The notes beneath the pieces were generated by a model. That model ran no database searches and had not been told where the DNA came from. It worked only from the letters and a program-made list of their open reading frames with translations. A stretch of DNA of 64,000 nt, from NCBI RefSeq assembly GCF_005155025.1, contig NZ_CP039731.1, positions 4,295,892 to 4,359,891 on the forward strand, read 5' to 3'. Numbering within the stretch: the first letter of the stretch is position 1; every line of letters begins with the position of its first letter. A program made the translations under genes and the position numbers. Positions 7,525 to 20,413 of this stretch are shown one piece after another. The DNA is from Aquitalea aquatilis (GTDB lineage: Bacteria; Pseudomonadota; Gammaproteobacteria; Burkholderiales; Chromobacteriaceae).

Positions 7525-9438
7525 ATGAGCGATTTTGGCGGCATGGAAGAACTGCTACAAGACTTCCTGATGGAGTCTACCGATCTGCTGTCCGACGTGG
7601 ACAACAAACTGGTGGAACTGGAAAAGCGTCCTGAAGACAAGGCACTGCTGAATGACATTTTCCGGGGTTTTCATACCATCAAGGGCGGAGCTGGCTTTCT
7701 GAATGTGGGTCCGATGGTGAATTTGTGCCATCGCACCGAAAACCTGTTCGACAAGCTGCGCAATGGTGAACTCCACATCACGCCAGAAGTCATGGACGTG
7801 ATCCTGGACGCAACCGGCATTGTGCGCGACATGTTCGGCACCCTGGGCCAAGGCCTGATGGTGGCCGATGCCGATGCCGACGTACTCAATGCGCTGGACG
7901 CCGTACTGGCCGGCGAGATGCCCGGCAAGGCAGAAGCTGCAGCCCCTGCAGCAGTGGCCCCGGCAGCGCAAGCTGTGGCCACCCCTGCTCCAGCCGCAGC
8001 CGCCGCGACAGACGGTCCGGACTGGAATGCCCTGCATCAGGCCATCGTGCCGCAGGCCACTCCGACTGCCCCGGCAGCCGCACCGGCACCGGCAGCACCG
8101 GTGACTGCCGTCGCCACGACACCGGTTCAGGAATTGCTGCCCGCAGCAGAACACATCCCTGCAGCCAAGCCCGCCACCAAGGCTGTTGCCAACAAGCAGC
8201 CCAGCAGCGCCGGCAATAGCAGTGGCCCGCAGGAAAACACCATCCGTATCGATACCGTACGCCTGGACATGGTGCTCAACCTGTCTGGCGAAATCGGCCT
8301 GACCAAGAACCGCCTGACTACCCTGCGTACGGAAATCCTGCAGGGCAATCGCGACGGCAACACCCTGCGTTCGCTGGACGAAGCCATCAGCCAGCTCGAC
8401 CTGCTGGTGGGTGACCTGCAGAACGCGGTGATGAAGACCCGCATGCAGCCGATTGGCCGCCTGTTCCAGAAATACCCGCGCCTGGCGCGTGACCTGGCCC
8501 GCCAACTGGGCAAGGAAGTCGAGCTGGTGCTGTCCGGCGAGGAAACCGAGCTGGACAAGACCATGATCGAAGATCTGAACGATCCTTTGGTCCACTTGGT
8601 ACGCAACGCGGTCGATCATGGTGTGGAATCGCCGGAAGAACGCATTGCCGCAGGCAAGAAGCCGCAATCGCTGATCCAGCTGACTGCCGAGCAGGTGGGC
8701 GATCACATCCAGATCGAAATCACCGACGATGGCAAGGGCATGAATCCGGATGCCCTGCGTCGCAAGGCTATCGAAAAGGGCCTGATCGACCAGGAAACCG
8801 CCAACGGTCTGGACGAGAAGCAGTGCCTGCAGCTCATCTTCATGCCGGGTTTCTCCACCAAGGACCAGATTTCCAGCGTCTCTGGCCGCGGTGTCGGCAT
8901 GGACGTGGTGCGGACCAATATCCAGAAGCTGAACGGCCGCATCGATATCAACTCCCTGCCGGGCGAAGGCACTCGCATCAGCATCTCGCTGCCGCTGACG
9001 CTAGCCATTCTGCCGGTACTGGTGGTACGTGCCTGCAACCAGCCGTTTGCCGTACCGCTGGCCATGGTGCGCGAGATCATCACCATCGATCCGAATGCCA
9101 TCCAGGAAGTATCCGGCAAGCCCACCATCGTGGTCCGCGACGAAATCCTCCCACTGCGCACGCTTGCCGGCCTGCTAGGCTGGGAGCCGACGCAGAAGCC
9201 TTACTTTGGCGTGCTGATGCAGTCGGCCGAGAAGTCCTTCATTCTGGCCATCGACTCCTTTGTCGGTCGTGACGATGTTGTCATCAAGCCGCTGCAGAAT
9301 ATTCGTCCGAAGGGTGTGGCCGGTGCCACGCTGTCTGGTGATGGCTCGGTAGTCCTGGTGCTGGACATGGAAGATTTGCTCAGCTCCAGCGATGGCACCA
9401 ACGGCCAAGTCCGGACCTCGGAGCTGATCTCCGCATAA
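7525..9438 (+). CDS. cheA: Chemotaxis histidine kinase CheA
   Basis: 637 residues. P1 phosphotransfer domain (1-105) with His50 in FRGFHTIKGGAGF. An Ala/Pro-rich linker (about 130-240) follows in which no P2 domain is obvious. Then come the dimerisation helices (LNLSGEIGLTKNRL), the ATPase domain (LVRNAVDHGVE, DDGKGM, SGRGVGMDVV) and a C-terminal CheW-like domain (about 490-625). It is the last che gene of the rightward module and would phosphorylate CheY and the CheV receivers. If P2 is truly absent, CheY docks directly at P1 or the kinase core; that point is inference from the low-complexity linker. Confidence 0.95.
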   Translation: MSDFGGMEELLQDFLMESTDLLSDVDNKLVELEKRPEDKALLNDIFRGFHTIKGGAGFLNVGPMVNLCHRTENLFDKLRNGELHITPEVMDVILDATGIVRDMFGTLGQGLMVADADADVLNALDAVLAGEMPGKAEAAAPAAVAPAAQAVATPAPAAAAATDGPDWNALHQAIVPQATPTAPAAAPAPAAPVTAVATTPVQELLPAAEHIPAAKPATKAVANKQPSSAGNSSGPQENTIRIDTVRLDMVLNLSGEIGLTKNRLTTLRTEILQGNRDGNTLRSLDEAISQLDLLVGDLQNAVMKTRMQPIGRLFQKYPRLARDLARQLGKEVELVLSGEETELDKTMIEDLNDPLVHLVRNAVDHGVESPEERIAAGKKPQSLIQLTAEQVGDHIQIEITDDGKGMNPDALRRKAIEKGLIDQETANGLDEKQCLQLIFMPGFSTKDQISSVSGRGVGMDVVRTNIQKLNGRIDINSLPGEGTRISISLPLTLAILPVLVVRACNQPFAVPLAMVREIITIDPNAIQEVSGKPTIVVRDEILPLRTLAGLLGWEPTQKPYFGVLMQSAEKSFILAIDSFVGRDDVVIKPLQNIRPKGVAGATLSGDGSVVLVLDMEDLLSSSDGTNGQVRTSELISA

Positions 9439-9462
9439 GAAAACCAGAACTGGCAAGTTTTA

Positions 9463-10686
9463 ATGACCTCACAAAGCGCCTTCATTGGCCGACAAACGGT
9501 ATTAAACCGTAACCAGCAGCTCATCGGGTATGAGCTGCTTTTTCGTGCAAGCGAGGAAGCCAACTCGGTAGGCCCTCACAGCGAGCTGCAGGCGGATACC
9601 CAGGTATTGGTCAATACCCTGAACAATATGGGTACCAGCTGGCTGATCGGCAACAAGCTGGCGTTTATCAATGTTGGTGAAGCCATGCTCACCAGCGACT
9701 TTCTGGAGCTGCTGCCACCGCGACGCGTGATTCTGGATATCGCCCCCGACATCAGCGCCTCCAGCGAACTGCTGTCGCGGGCGCGCCATCTGCGTTCGCT
9801 GGGTTTTGGCATCGCTCTGGATGATTTCTCGTTCGAAGCCCAGTCCGCCGCTTTTCTGGAGTTCGCCAACTACGTCAAGCTGGATATCCAGAACCGCAAT
9901 ACCAACCACTTCCAGGTGCTGGCGGCTCGTTTGCGCAGCTATCCGGTGATCCGCATCGCCGAGCGGGTGGAAACCCATGAGCAATACCATCTGTGCAAGG
10001 AACTGGGCATGGATGGCTTTCAGGGCTACTACTTCGCCAAGCCGGAAACGCTGTCGGCGCGGGTGATTCACCCCACCTTCAGCAATGCGCTGGAACTGCT
10101 CAACCTGCTGCGCATGGATGCTGACCTACGCCAGGTAGAACAGATCCTCAAGCGCGATGTGGCCCTGTCCTTCAAGCTGCTGCGTTATGTCAACTCCGCG
10201 GCAGCCGGGCTGAATACCACCATCAGTTCCTTCTCGCATGCTGTCACCGTACTGGGCTACAAAAAGCTTTACCGCTGGCTGACCCTGCTGCTGATCACGG
10301 CCTCTGACGATGGCCGTGCGCCGCCGGCCTTGCAGAAAACTGCGGTGACCCGTGGCCGTCTCATGGAATTACTGGGTGAGCAGCTGGGGCTGAATCATGA
10401 CGACTGCGACAATTTGTTCATCGTCGGCATGTTCAGCCTGCTGGATGTGCTGTTCGACATGCCCATGCCCAATATTCTGGAACACTTGCAGCTGCCGGCT
10501 GCCCTGATCGAAGCCCTGGCGGAACGCAAGGGCCAGATGGGCGCGCTGCTGCAACTGACCTGCAGCTGCGAAGATGGCCAGCTGACCGGCGTAGTCGAAC
10601 AGTCGGCCCAACTGAAGCTCAGCGCGGACCAGCTCAATCAGGCCCACGTCGCCGCACTCGCATGGGTAGAGGATCTGGGCTTATAA
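9463..10686 (+). CDS. EAL-HDOD signalling protein (YuxH/CdgJ type)
   Basis: 407 residues: an EAL-type domain (about 1-200) fused to an HDOD domain (about 205-400). The signature triad is kept as YELLFR, and the later motifs read ALDDFS, VKLD, IAERVE and GFQGYYFAKP. The catalytic DDFG loop is altered to DDFS. Proteins of this architecture often have lost c-di-GMP hydrolysis and act in motility control; activity here is uncertain. The gene begins 24 bp after cheA and is probably read with it, which would tie c-di-GMP or HDOD signalling to the chemotaxis module. Confidence 0.85.
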   Translation: MTSQSAFIGRQTVLNRNQQLIGYELLFRASEEANSVGPHSELQADTQVLVNTLNNMGTSWLIGNKLAFINVGEAMLTSDFLELLPPRRVILDIAPDISASSELLSRARHLRSLGFGIALDDFSFEAQSAAFLEFANYVKLDIQNRNTNHFQVLAARLRSYPVIRIAERVETHEQYHLCKELGMDGFQGYYFAKPETLSARVIHPTFSNALELLNLLRMDADLRQVEQILKRDVALSFKLLRYVNSAAAGLNTTISSFSHAVTVLGYKKLYRWLTLLLITASDDGRAPPALQKTAVTRGRLMELLGEQLGLNHDDCDNLFIVGMFSLLDVLFDMPMPNILEHLQLPAALIEALAERKGQMGALLQLTCSCEDGQLTGVVEQSAQLKLSADQLNQAHVAALAWVEDLGL

Positions 10687-10719
10687 TTGCCAGCCCTTCA
10701 GCCGGTTCCGAACCCTTCG

Positions 10720-11388
10720 ATGAAACTGTTAGCCATTGATACCTCCAGCAGTTATTTGTCCCTGGCCCTCAGCCTGGATGGCGAAATGCACGCCTTTCAT
10801 GAGGAAATGGGACAAAAACACGCGGAACGGACCCTGCCGGAAATCGACCGCCTGCTACAACAGACGGGCATCAAACTCGGAGCACTGGACGCCATCGTCT
10901 TCGGGCAGGGGCCAGGTTCGTTTACTGGTCTGCGCATTGCCTGTGGCCTAGCGCAAGGACTGGCCTTTTCAGCCGGGCTGCCGGTCATCGGCATCCCCAC
11001 ACTGGATGCAGTTGCCCAGCAAAGTGAAGCCGGCCAGCTGCTGGTTTGCCTGGATGCCCGCATGCAGCAGGTGTACTGCGCGGTCTACCAGACAGGCCCT
11101 CACTGGCAACGCCAGGGACCCATTACCCTGCAGGATCCCCAAGCGGTAATACTACCGGACGGTATCAGCCTGGTGGCTGGTGACGGCTTTGATAATTACC
11201 CTGCCCTGCTGGCTGGACAGCGCGAGCACATCCGCCATAGCGGCGTCCTGCGCGCCGATGCCCGTGCCCATATCGCGCTGGCACAGAGCGGCCGTTATCC
11301 CATGCAGCACCCGCGCGAGGCCGAACTGCTTTACGTCCGCAACAAAGTGGCCCTGACTTCGATCGAACAGCAGGCGCTCAAGGGATGA
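10720..11388 (+). CDS. tsaB: tRNA threonylcarbamoyladenosine biosynthesis protein TsaB
   Basis: 222 residues from the ATG at 10720. ASKHA-fold partner of TsaD and TsaE in making t6A37 of ANN-decoding tRNAs. Diagnostic stretches are LLAIDTSSSYLSLAL at the N-terminus and QGPGSFTGLRIACGLAQGL. An upstream in-frame TTG at 10687 exists, but the 10720 start gives the family-typical N-terminus. The stop overlaps the rimI start (ATGA), the usual gene order in this group. Confidence 0.93.
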   Translation: MKLLAIDTSSSYLSLALSLDGEMHAFHEEMGQKHAERTLPEIDRLLQQTGIKLGALDAIVFGQGPGSFTGLRIACGLAQGLAFSAGLPVIGIPTLDAVAQQSEAGQLLVCLDARMQQVYCAVYQTGPHWQRQGPITLQDPQAVILPDGISLVAGDGFDNYPALLAGQREHIRHSGVLRADARAHIALAQSGRYPMQHPREAELLYVRNKVALTSIEQQALKG

Positions 11389-11822
11389 GCAGCGTCCACC
11401 GCTACCATCCTGCCTCCGCCCACAGCCTGGCCACGCTGGAAGCCGCTGCGACACCGCATGGCTGGAGCGAAGGCAATTATCAGGACTCCATCAACGCTGG
11501 CCACCCGTTTTACTGCCTTGGCCAACAAGAGATCGGCTTTGCCGTGGTCATGCCCGTGCTGGATGAAGCCGAATTACTGAATATTGTCATCGCCGCGCCG
11601 CGGCAAGGGCGCGGTCTGGGCCGACAGCTACTGGCCGGCTTGATGCACGATCTCCAGCAACAGGGCTGTCAGCGCCTGTTTCTGGAAGTACGTGCTAGCA
11701 ATACCCCGGCGCGGGCACTGTATCAACGCTGTGGCTTTCGTGAGTCCGGCCTGCGCAAAAATTACTATCCCGGCCACGATGGTCAACGCGAACACGCCAT
11801 CCTGATGGAGGCAAGCCTGTGA
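11385..11822 (+). CDS. rimI: Ribosomal protein bS18-alanine N-acetyltransferase RimI
   Basis: 145-residue GNAT acetyltransferase. The acetyl-CoA pyrophosphate loop is APRQGRGLGRQLL, and the late strand/helix reads LEVRASNTPARALYQRCGF, both typical of RimI. It acetylates the N-terminal Ala of S18. The start overlaps the tsaB stop by 4 bp and its own stop overlaps the GTG of the downstream glycosylase gene, so the three are translationally coupled. Confidence 0.92.
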   Translation: MSSVHRYHPASAHSLATLEAAATPHGWSEGNYQDSINAGHPFYCLGQQEIGFAVVMPVLDEAELLNIVIAAPRQGRGLGRQLLAGLMHDLQQQGCQRLFLEVRASNTPARALYQRCGFRESGLRKNYYPGHDGQREHAILMEASL

Positions 11823-12694
11823 ACCGCAGCAGCTTTATCCAACAGGCCATCGGCCTTGGCCCGCAATGGCAGGCCCGCAGCGGCTGGTTTGAACAGCATC
11901 CGGCCGAACTGGACCGGCAAGCCATGCAACTGGCACAGCAGCAAACCAGCCTGCCGCCCGCAACAGACACTGTAGCCATCCCGGCACCAGATGCTGTTGC
12001 CAATGTCCACATGCCCGCCCCGGCCATGGAGACAAGCGAAACTGCAGCACCCAGCACGCTGGACGCAGCATTAGCTGCCGCCGATGTGACTGACCACCTG
12101 GAGCAGCCGCTGGCATCGCCCCGGCCGCTGGTGGAGCTGGGCTGGGACCAGCTGGAACAGGCAGTAGCAAACTGCCAAAACTGCCAGCTCTGCCACACTC
12201 GCACCCAAACGGTATTTGGCCGCGGCAATCCGCAAGCACGCTGGATGCTGATCGGCGAAGCCCCTGGCGAGCAGGAAGACAAGCAAGGCCAGCCCTTTGT
12301 CGGTAAGGCCGGCCAGTTGTTGGACAATATGCTGGCCGCCGCCGGGCTGGACCGTGAGCACGATGTCTATATCGCCAATGTGTTGAAATGCCGGCCACCG
12401 GGCAATCGCAACCCGGCTCCGGAAGAAATCCTGGCGTGTAGCACTTATCTGCAACAGCAGATCCGCCATGTACAACCCACCCTGATCCTGGCGCTGGGCC
12501 GCTTTGCCGTGCAAACCCTGCTGCAAACCGAGCAAAGCATAGGCAAGTTGCGCGGTCAGTTACACCAGTATCAAGGCATTCCGCTGATTGCCACCTACCA
12601 CCCGGCCTATCTGCTACGCAATCTGCCGGACAAGGCCAAGGCCTGGCAAGACATGGTGCTGGCCAAGCAGCACTTCAGCCGCCTCAGCAGCTAG
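11819..12694 (+). CDS. Type 4 (Fe-S) uracil-DNA glycosylase
   Basis: 291 residues, GTG start overlapping rimI. The catalytic part (about 115-285) begins with the cluster CQNCQLCHTRTQTVFGRG, followed by GEAPGEQED, GKAGQLLDNM, LKCRPPGNRNP and the uracil-recognition segment TYHPAYLLRN. Cysteines in the first and later segments are placed as in 4Fe-4S family 4 enzymes. The enzyme excises uracil from DNA as the first step of base excision repair. The N-terminal ~100 residues are Ala/Gln/Pro-rich and probably disordered, which is common in betaproteobacterial members. Confidence 0.9.
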   Translation: MNRSSFIQQAIGLGPQWQARSGWFEQHPAELDRQAMQLAQQQTSLPPATDTVAIPAPDAVANVHMPAPAMETSETAAPSTLDAALAAADVTDHLEQPLASPRPLVELGWDQLEQAVANCQNCQLCHTRTQTVFGRGNPQARWMLIGEAPGEQEDKQGQPFVGKAGQLLDNMLAAAGLDREHDVYIANVLKCRPPGNRNPAPEEILACSTYLQQQIRHVQPTLILALGRFAVQTLLQTEQSIGKLRGQLHQYQGIPLIATYHPAYLLRNLPDKAKAWQDMVLAKQHFSRLSS

Positions 12695-12717
12695 TTGCGC
12701 CGCCTCACCAGCCACCA

Positions 12718-13425
12718 TCAGCCATAGACGCCCTGCAACCAGCGCCGATAAATGGCATCGGCCTGGGCGTGGCTCTGTGGCATCCCCTCCTCCAGCGAAG
12801 CTGCAATCTGCGCCACCGACATGACGCTGGGCAGATCATGGGCATCGATCTCCTGATAACCCACCTGCAACCACTGCCGGATCATTTCTACCTTCACCTC
12901 GCAATGAAACTGCATGCCCAGGTGCCGGCCATCGTACAGATAAGCCTGGTTGCGACAATAAGCGCTGCTGGCCAGCAAGCTGGCACCTTGCGGCAAGTCG
13001 AAGCTGTCGCTATGCCACTGAAAAACACGCAAGGACGCGCGCTGGCCAAACCACTCATCCGCTCCCGGCTCGGCTTGCAGATCGATCCAGCCGATTTCCG
13101 GGATTGCAGCCTTGCGTACCTGCGCCCCAAGCGCCCGGGCCAGCAGCTGGCCACCCAGGCAGTGCCCAATCACCGGCACATCAGCAGCCACTGCCCGCCG
13201 CAGGAAATCAATCTCCGGCAGAATCCAGTCATGCTCTGTCTCGTCGTTTACGCTCATCGGGCCACCAAAGGTGGCGATGCCGGCGTAAGTTGACACATCA
13301 GCGGGCAGCACATCACCGGCATAGACCTTGAAAATGCGTGAAGGGATGCTCTGGCAGTTTAGATAATCGAGAAAATACTCTGGTCCATCCAGCGCTACAT
13401 GCTGAATGATGGCGATAGGCTTCAT
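12718..13425 (-). CDS. Class I glutamine amidotransferase-like protein
   Basis: 235 residues with the class I GATase fold. The nucleophile elbow is GHCLGGQLLA with Cys at about residue 91; the His of the triad is in MQFHCEV. FGGPMSVND near residue 55 matches stand-alone GuaA-like amidotransferases that carry no synthase domain. The acceptor is unknown; relatives are annotated loosely as GMP synthase-like or gamma-glutamyl hydrolases. It is convergent with the glycosylase gene and monocistronic as far as the sequence shows. Confidence 0.85.
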   Translation of the reverse strand: MKPIAIIQHVALDGPEYFLDYLNCQSIPSRIFKVYAGDVLPADVSTYAGIATFGGPMSVNDETEHDWILPEIDFLRRAVAADVPVIGHCLGGQLLARALGAQVRKAAIPEIGWIDLQAEPGADEWFGQRASLRVFQWHSDSFDLPQGASLLASSAYCRNQAYLYDGRHLGMQFHCEVKVEMIRQWLQVGYQEIDAHDLPSVMSVAQIAASLEEGMPQSHAQADAIYRRWLQGVYG

Positions 13426-13600
13426 GTCGTTTCCTCATGCTCACCTGGCACCCAATCGATGCAAAAATGATCACAAAAAAATTTAAAAAGCCAATATAGA
13501 TGAATTAATACAGGCAATGAATTGATACTTGATCAAATCATCAAGAGGCCAGCCGAAGTGCGCCTCAGAAACAACACAATAATCCCGTACATGGCAGGCA

Positions 13601-13633
13601 ATAAAAAACCCTTCTCCGTGCACCAGAGAAGGG
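13601..13633 (-). terminator. Intrinsic terminator of rpmBG
   Basis: Read on the minus strand, an 8-bp perfect stem CCCTTCTC/GAGAAGGG with a 9-nt loop is followed by TTTTTT. It starts 27 bp after the rpmG stop codon. Confidence 0.9.
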
Positions 13634-13659
13634 CTCTTGAACGTTACCGAAAAACAAGC

Positions 13660-13815
13660 TTACTTCAGCTTGGTTTCCTTGTAGATAACGTGTTTACGGA
13701 CAACGGGATCAAATTTTTTGATCTCCATTTTTTCCGGCATCGTGCGCTTGTTCTTCGTAGTGGTATAGAAGTGGCCAGTGCCGGCTGTGGATTCAAGCTT
13801 GATTTTATCGCGCAT
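13660..13815 (-). CDS. rpmG: 50S ribosomal protein bL33
   Basis: 51 residues: begins [20 protein letters not shown] and continues with [17 protein letters not shown]. It has no Cys, so it is the zinc-independent form of L33 located in the large subunit near the exit site. It follows rpmB after 34 bp, the standard rpmBG pair, and is closed by the terminator at 13601-13633. Confidence 0.95.
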   Translation of the reverse strand: MRDKIKLESTAGTGHFYTTTKNKRTMPEKMEIKKFDPVVRKHVIYKETKLK

Positions 13816-13849
13816 TGTATAACCTATCTGTCGCTATCTAGTTGACCGC

Positions 13850-14083
13850 TTAGATCTCGCCACGAGCGCGCAGATCTGCCAGCACTACATCGATACCAAC
13901 TTTATCGATAGTACGCAGTGCAGCGTTGGATACGCGCAGGCGCACCCAGCGGTTTTCGCTTTCTACCCAGAACTTGCGGTACTGCAAGTTCGGCAGGAAA
14001 CGACGTTTCGTCTTGTTGTTGGCGTGGGAAACATTGTTCCCGGTCATCGGACGTTTGCCGGTGACTTTGCAAACACGCGCCAT
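13850..14083 (-). CDS. rpmB: 50S ribosomal protein bL28
   Basis: 77 residues, beginning [20 protein letters not shown] and containing [16 protein letters not shown], as in proteobacterial L28. The first gene of the rpmB-rpmG operon. It is divergent from pyrG; the 268 bp between them must hold both promoters. Confidence 0.96.
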   Translation of the reverse strand: MARVCKVTGKRPMTGNNVSHANNKTKRRFLPNLQYRKFWVESENRWVRLRVSNAALRTIDKVGIDVVLADLRARGEI

Positions 14084-14339
14084 GTTAACACTCCCAAAAC
14101 CGGTAAAAGCTGGCTTTATACCATGAAAAAAGCCAGCGATTCAAGCATGATGCGCACCTTCCGCAGAAAGCACGATCTCGTATATGAAACAGTCGGGGCG
14201 GATTGTAACGGAATTACCACAAACACGCGAGTGCAACATGCAATTGCCCGAAGCAAGTGTTGCATTCATTGTTGCAACAAGCGGTGCCATGGCGGTTCAA
14301 ATCCAAGCGATTTCAGGTTAAAATCCCGGATTCCCATAG

Positions 14340-15992
<1,653 letters not shown>

Positions 15993-15994
15993 GC

Positions 15995-16846
15995 ATGAAA
16001 CTGTGCGGATTCGAAGTCGGCCTCAACCAGCCCCTGTTCCTGATCGCCGGCCCCTGCGTGATCGAAAGCGAACAGATGGCTCTGGACACCGCCGGTCAGC
16101 TGAAGGAAATCACCAGCGAACTGGGCATCAACTTCATCTACAAGTCGAGCTATGACAAGGCCAACCGTTCTTCCGGCACCTCGTTTCGCGGCTTCGGCAT
16201 CGATGAAGGCCTGCGCATCCTGGACGAAGTAAAGCGCCAGATCGGCGTTCCCGTCTTGACCGATGTACACGCAGAGAGTGAAATCGCCCAGGTCGCCAGC
16301 GTGGTGGATGTGCTGCAGACCCCGGCCTTCCTGTGCCGCCAGACCGACTTCATCCGCGCAGTTGCGCAATGCGGCAAACCGGTCAACATCAAGAAGGGCC
16401 AGTTCCTGGCACCGGGCGACATGAAAAATGTCATCGACAAAGCCCGTGCTGCCGCACTGGAAGCCGGCTTGCCGGAAGACAGCTTCATGAGCTGCGAGCG
16501 TGGCGTGTCTTTTGGTTATAACAACCTGGTATCGGACATGCGCTCGCTGATGATCATGCGCAAAACCGGCTGCCCGGTCGTTTACGATGCCACCCACTCG
16601 GTACAACTGCCAGGCGGACAAGGCAGCTCTTCCGGCGGACAGCGCGAATTCGTGCCGGTACTGGCGCGTGCGGCCGTGGCTGCTGGCATTGCCGGCATCT
16701 TCATGGAAACCCACCCCAACCCGGCATGTGCCATGTCCGACGGCCCCAATGCCTGGCCGCTGGGCCGCATGAAAGAACTGCTGGCCACGCTGCAACAGCT
16801 GGACAGCCTGGTCAAGCAAAGTGCCTGGCCGGAACACTCGCTGTAA
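15995..16846 (+). CDS. kdsA: 3-deoxy-8-phosphooctulonate (KDO-8-P) synthase
   Basis: 283 residues. It condenses phosphoenolpyruvate with arabinose 5-phosphate for the KDO of lipopolysaccharide, marking a Gram-negative host. Family stretches: [43 protein letters not shown] and [13 protein letters not shown]. The last lacks the extra Cys/metal signs of the metal-dependent class as far as I can judge. It lies between pyrG and eno on the same strand. Confidence 0.97.
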   Translation: MKLCGFEVGLNQPLFLIAGPCVIESEQMALDTAGQLKEITSELGINFIYKSSYDKANRSSGTSFRGFGIDEGLRILDEVKRQIGVPVLTDVHAESEIAQVASVVDVLQTPAFLCRQTDFIRAVAQCGKPVNIKKGQFLAPGDMKNVIDKARAAALEAGLPEDSFMSCERGVSFGYNNLVSDMRSLMIMRKTGCPVVYDATHSVQLPGGQGSSSGGQREFVPVLARAAVAAGIAGIFMETHPNPACAMSDGPNAWPLGRMKELLATLQQLDSLVKQSAWPEHSL

Positions 16847-16883
16847 TACGTTTTCGCTCCATCTGTGGTAACAAGTTTTCTGC

Positions 16884-18237
<1,354 letters not shown>

Positions 18238-18245
18238 GCTGAACT

Positions 18246-18536
18246 ATGCGCTGGCTGACCCTGACTCTGGTAACCCTGCTGATCGCCTTGCAATGGCCCT
18301 TGTGGTTTGGCAAGGGGAGCTGGCTCAGGGTCTGGCAGCTGGACAAGCAACTGCAGGAACAGCGGGCCGTCACGCAAAAGCTGATAGCCCGCAATGCAGC
18401 ACTGGATGCCGAAGTACGTGATCTGAAGCAAGGAACTGACGCGATTGAGGAGAGAGCGCGAAACGAACTTGGTATGATCCGCAATGGTGAGGTATTTTTT
18501 CAATTACTGGATCCGGCCGCCTCTGCAAAACATTGA
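18246..18536 (+). CDS. ftsB: Cell division protein FtsB
   Basis: 96 residues. One N-terminal transmembrane helix (about 3-20, [19 protein letters not shown]) is followed by a coiled coil (about 32-70) and the conserved [19 protein letters not shown]. This is the bitopic divisome protein that complexes with FtsL and FtsQ. It begins 8 bp after eno, the widespread eno-ftsB arrangement. Confidence 0.94.
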   Translation: MRWLTLTLVTLLIALQWPLWFGKGSWLRVWQLDKQLQEQRAVTQKLIARNAALDAEVRDLKQGTDAIEERARNELGMIRNGEVFFQLLDPAASAKH

Positions 18537-18612
18537 CTAAGCCCATCCAAACCTTCACCCTCCTAGACTAAAAATAATTATGGCTGGCTTTAAAACTTCC
18601 AGGGTTTGGTCA

Positions 18613-20397
18613 ATGACAACACAGAATCCGATTGAGGTTGCACGCGAAACGCTCAAGCAGCTGAGCATGCGCAAATTGCTGCCAACACCGGAAAATTTCG
18701 AGCGCGTCTACCACGAGCTCACACAAGCCCCTATCGAGCGCGACAACAAGCTGGGCACCCAGCTGCTGCGGGCACTGGAAACCATTCCAGCCGAAACCCC
18801 ACAGAGCAAGACTTCCCTGCTGCGCATCAAACAAGCCACCGACGAGTCGCGCTGGGAACAACTGCCACAGCTGGCCATTGATTTTCTGCGGCTGGCACTG
18901 ACCGAGAGCAATCTGACCCAGACCTGGGGCAGCCTGATACAAAGCCTGATCCGCAGCTGGGATCTGCGCCTGCCCGACCTGCCACAACATCACAAGCAGG
19001 CCGCACTGGAGCGGGTGCTGATCAACTATGGCAACCAGCCCGAAGAGCTCAATACCAAACTGTCGGCACTGGTCAGAAACTGGAGCGCCCCTGCCAGCCA
19101 GCGCGAAGCGCTAGCCATGCCGGATGATCCGGCAAGCATCGGCAGCAATATTCCCACCGTAGCAGGCCAGGACAATAGCAGCTGGCCGCTATGGCAACGT
19201 ACGCTGGCCTTTGCCCTCAAGCACGGGCTGGAACCGCGCCTGATCAGCATGCCGGACATGGTGGAATCGCTGGAAGCGCTGATACGCGAGCTGGAACAGG
19301 TTTGCGACGACGCCAGCCTCAGCGTCTACATGCCCAAGCTGCGCGGTTTCATGATCAAGCTGGAACTGCAAACCCAGCAGGAAGGCCGCCTGGTTTCCGG
19401 GCTGACCAATCTGCTGCGCCTGTTGCTGGACAATGTCGCCGAGATCAACCGCTCGGATGATTACCTGGTCGGTCAGGTCCATTCGCTGCAGGAAGTGCTG
19501 TCGCACCAGCCGCTGTCGATGCAGCAGGTGTACCAGCTGGAAACCAGCCTGAAAGAAGTCATCCGCAAGCAGGGCATGCTGAAGAGCACACTGGACGAAG
19601 CCACCAGCTCGCTGCGCACCCTGCTGGACCGCTTCATCTCGCGCCTGGCGCTGATGACCGACACCACCGACGACTTCCACAGCAAGATCAGCAAACATAG
19701 CGAAAAATTGAAGCAAACCAGCAATGTCGAAGAGCTGAGCGGCATCATTGGTTCGCTGATGGAAGACACCTCGCTGATGCAGCTGGACCTGACTCGTTCG
19801 CGCGACGAACTCTTGTCAGCCCGCGAGCAGGTAGAAGCCGCCGAACAGCGCATCAACGAACTGGAAAACGCACTCGAAGCCGCCAGCGCCAAGGTGAAGG
19901 AAGACCAACTGACCGGCGCCTACAACCGCCGCGGTCTGGCCGAGCATTTCCAGCGCGAGATCAGCCGTGCCGAGCGCACCAGCAGCGACCTGAGCGTCGC
20001 CTTGATCGACGTCGACAATTTCAAGCAGCTCAACGACCGCTATGGCCACCTGACTGGCGATGACGCCCTGAAATATCTGGTGGACGTGATCAAGCACAAT
20101 CTGCGTCCGGCCGACATCGTCGCCCGTTTTGGCGGTGAAGAATTTGTCCTGCTCATGCCGGATACGCCGGTTGAAGAAGCCATCGACACGGTGCAGCGAC
20201 TCCAGCGCGAACTGACCCGCACCTTCTTCATGGCCAATAACGACCGGCTGGTCATCACCTTCAGCGCCGGCGTGGCCAAATGGCATCTGGGCGAGCAAGA
20301 CATCGAAGTGATCGAGCGTGCCGACCAGGCCATGTATCAGGCCAAGATCAGCGGCAAGAACCGGGTCATTTCAGCCGAGCCAGACCGTATCATCTGA
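18613..20397 (+). CDS. Diguanylate cyclase (GGDEF protein)
   Basis: 594 residues. The long N-terminal part (about 1-420) is helical and soluble with no recognised sensor domain. A coiled coil (about 395-430) leads into the GGDEF domain, whose active loop is GGEEF at about residues 507-511. An RxxD inhibitory site precedes it by five residues (RPAD), so product inhibition by c-di-GMP is expected. It makes c-di-GMP from two GTP. The ATG at 18613 has AGGG upstream and is preferred to the ATG at 18580, which has no ribosome site. Similar proteins with the N-terminal helical domain are common in Neisseriales and Pseudomonas. Confidence 0.9.
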   Translation: MTTQNPIEVARETLKQLSMRKLLPTPENFERVYHELTQAPIERDNKLGTQLLRALETIPAETPQSKTSLLRIKQATDESRWEQLPQLAIDFLRLALTESNLTQTWGSLIQSLIRSWDLRLPDLPQHHKQAALERVLINYGNQPEELNTKLSALVRNWSAPASQREALAMPDDPASIGSNIPTVAGQDNSSWPLWQRTLAFALKHGLEPRLISMPDMVESLEALIRELEQVCDDASLSVYMPKLRGFMIKLELQTQQEGRLVSGLTNLLRLLLDNVAEINRSDDYLVGQVHSLQEVLSHQPLSMQQVYQLETSLKEVIRKQGMLKSTLDEATSSLRTLLDRFISRLALMTDTTDDFHSKISKHSEKLKQTSNVEELSGIIGSLMEDTSLMQLDLTRSRDELLSAREQVEAAEQRINELENALEAASAKVKEDQLTGAYNRRGLAEHFQREISRAERTSSDLSVALIDVDNFKQLNDRYGHLTGDDALKYLVDVIKHNLRPADIVARFGGEEFVLLMPDTPVEEAIDTVQRLQRELTRTFFMANNDRLVITFSAGVAKWHLGEQDIEVIERADQAMYQAKISGKNRVISAEPDRII

Positions 20398-20413
20398 GTC
20401 ACGCAGTCAACAC

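Noticed and set aside
14280..14335. tRNA-like GGTTCAAATCC near the pyrG promoter
   Set aside because: A T-arm-like word only; no acceptor stem, D arm or anticodon stem can be built around it.
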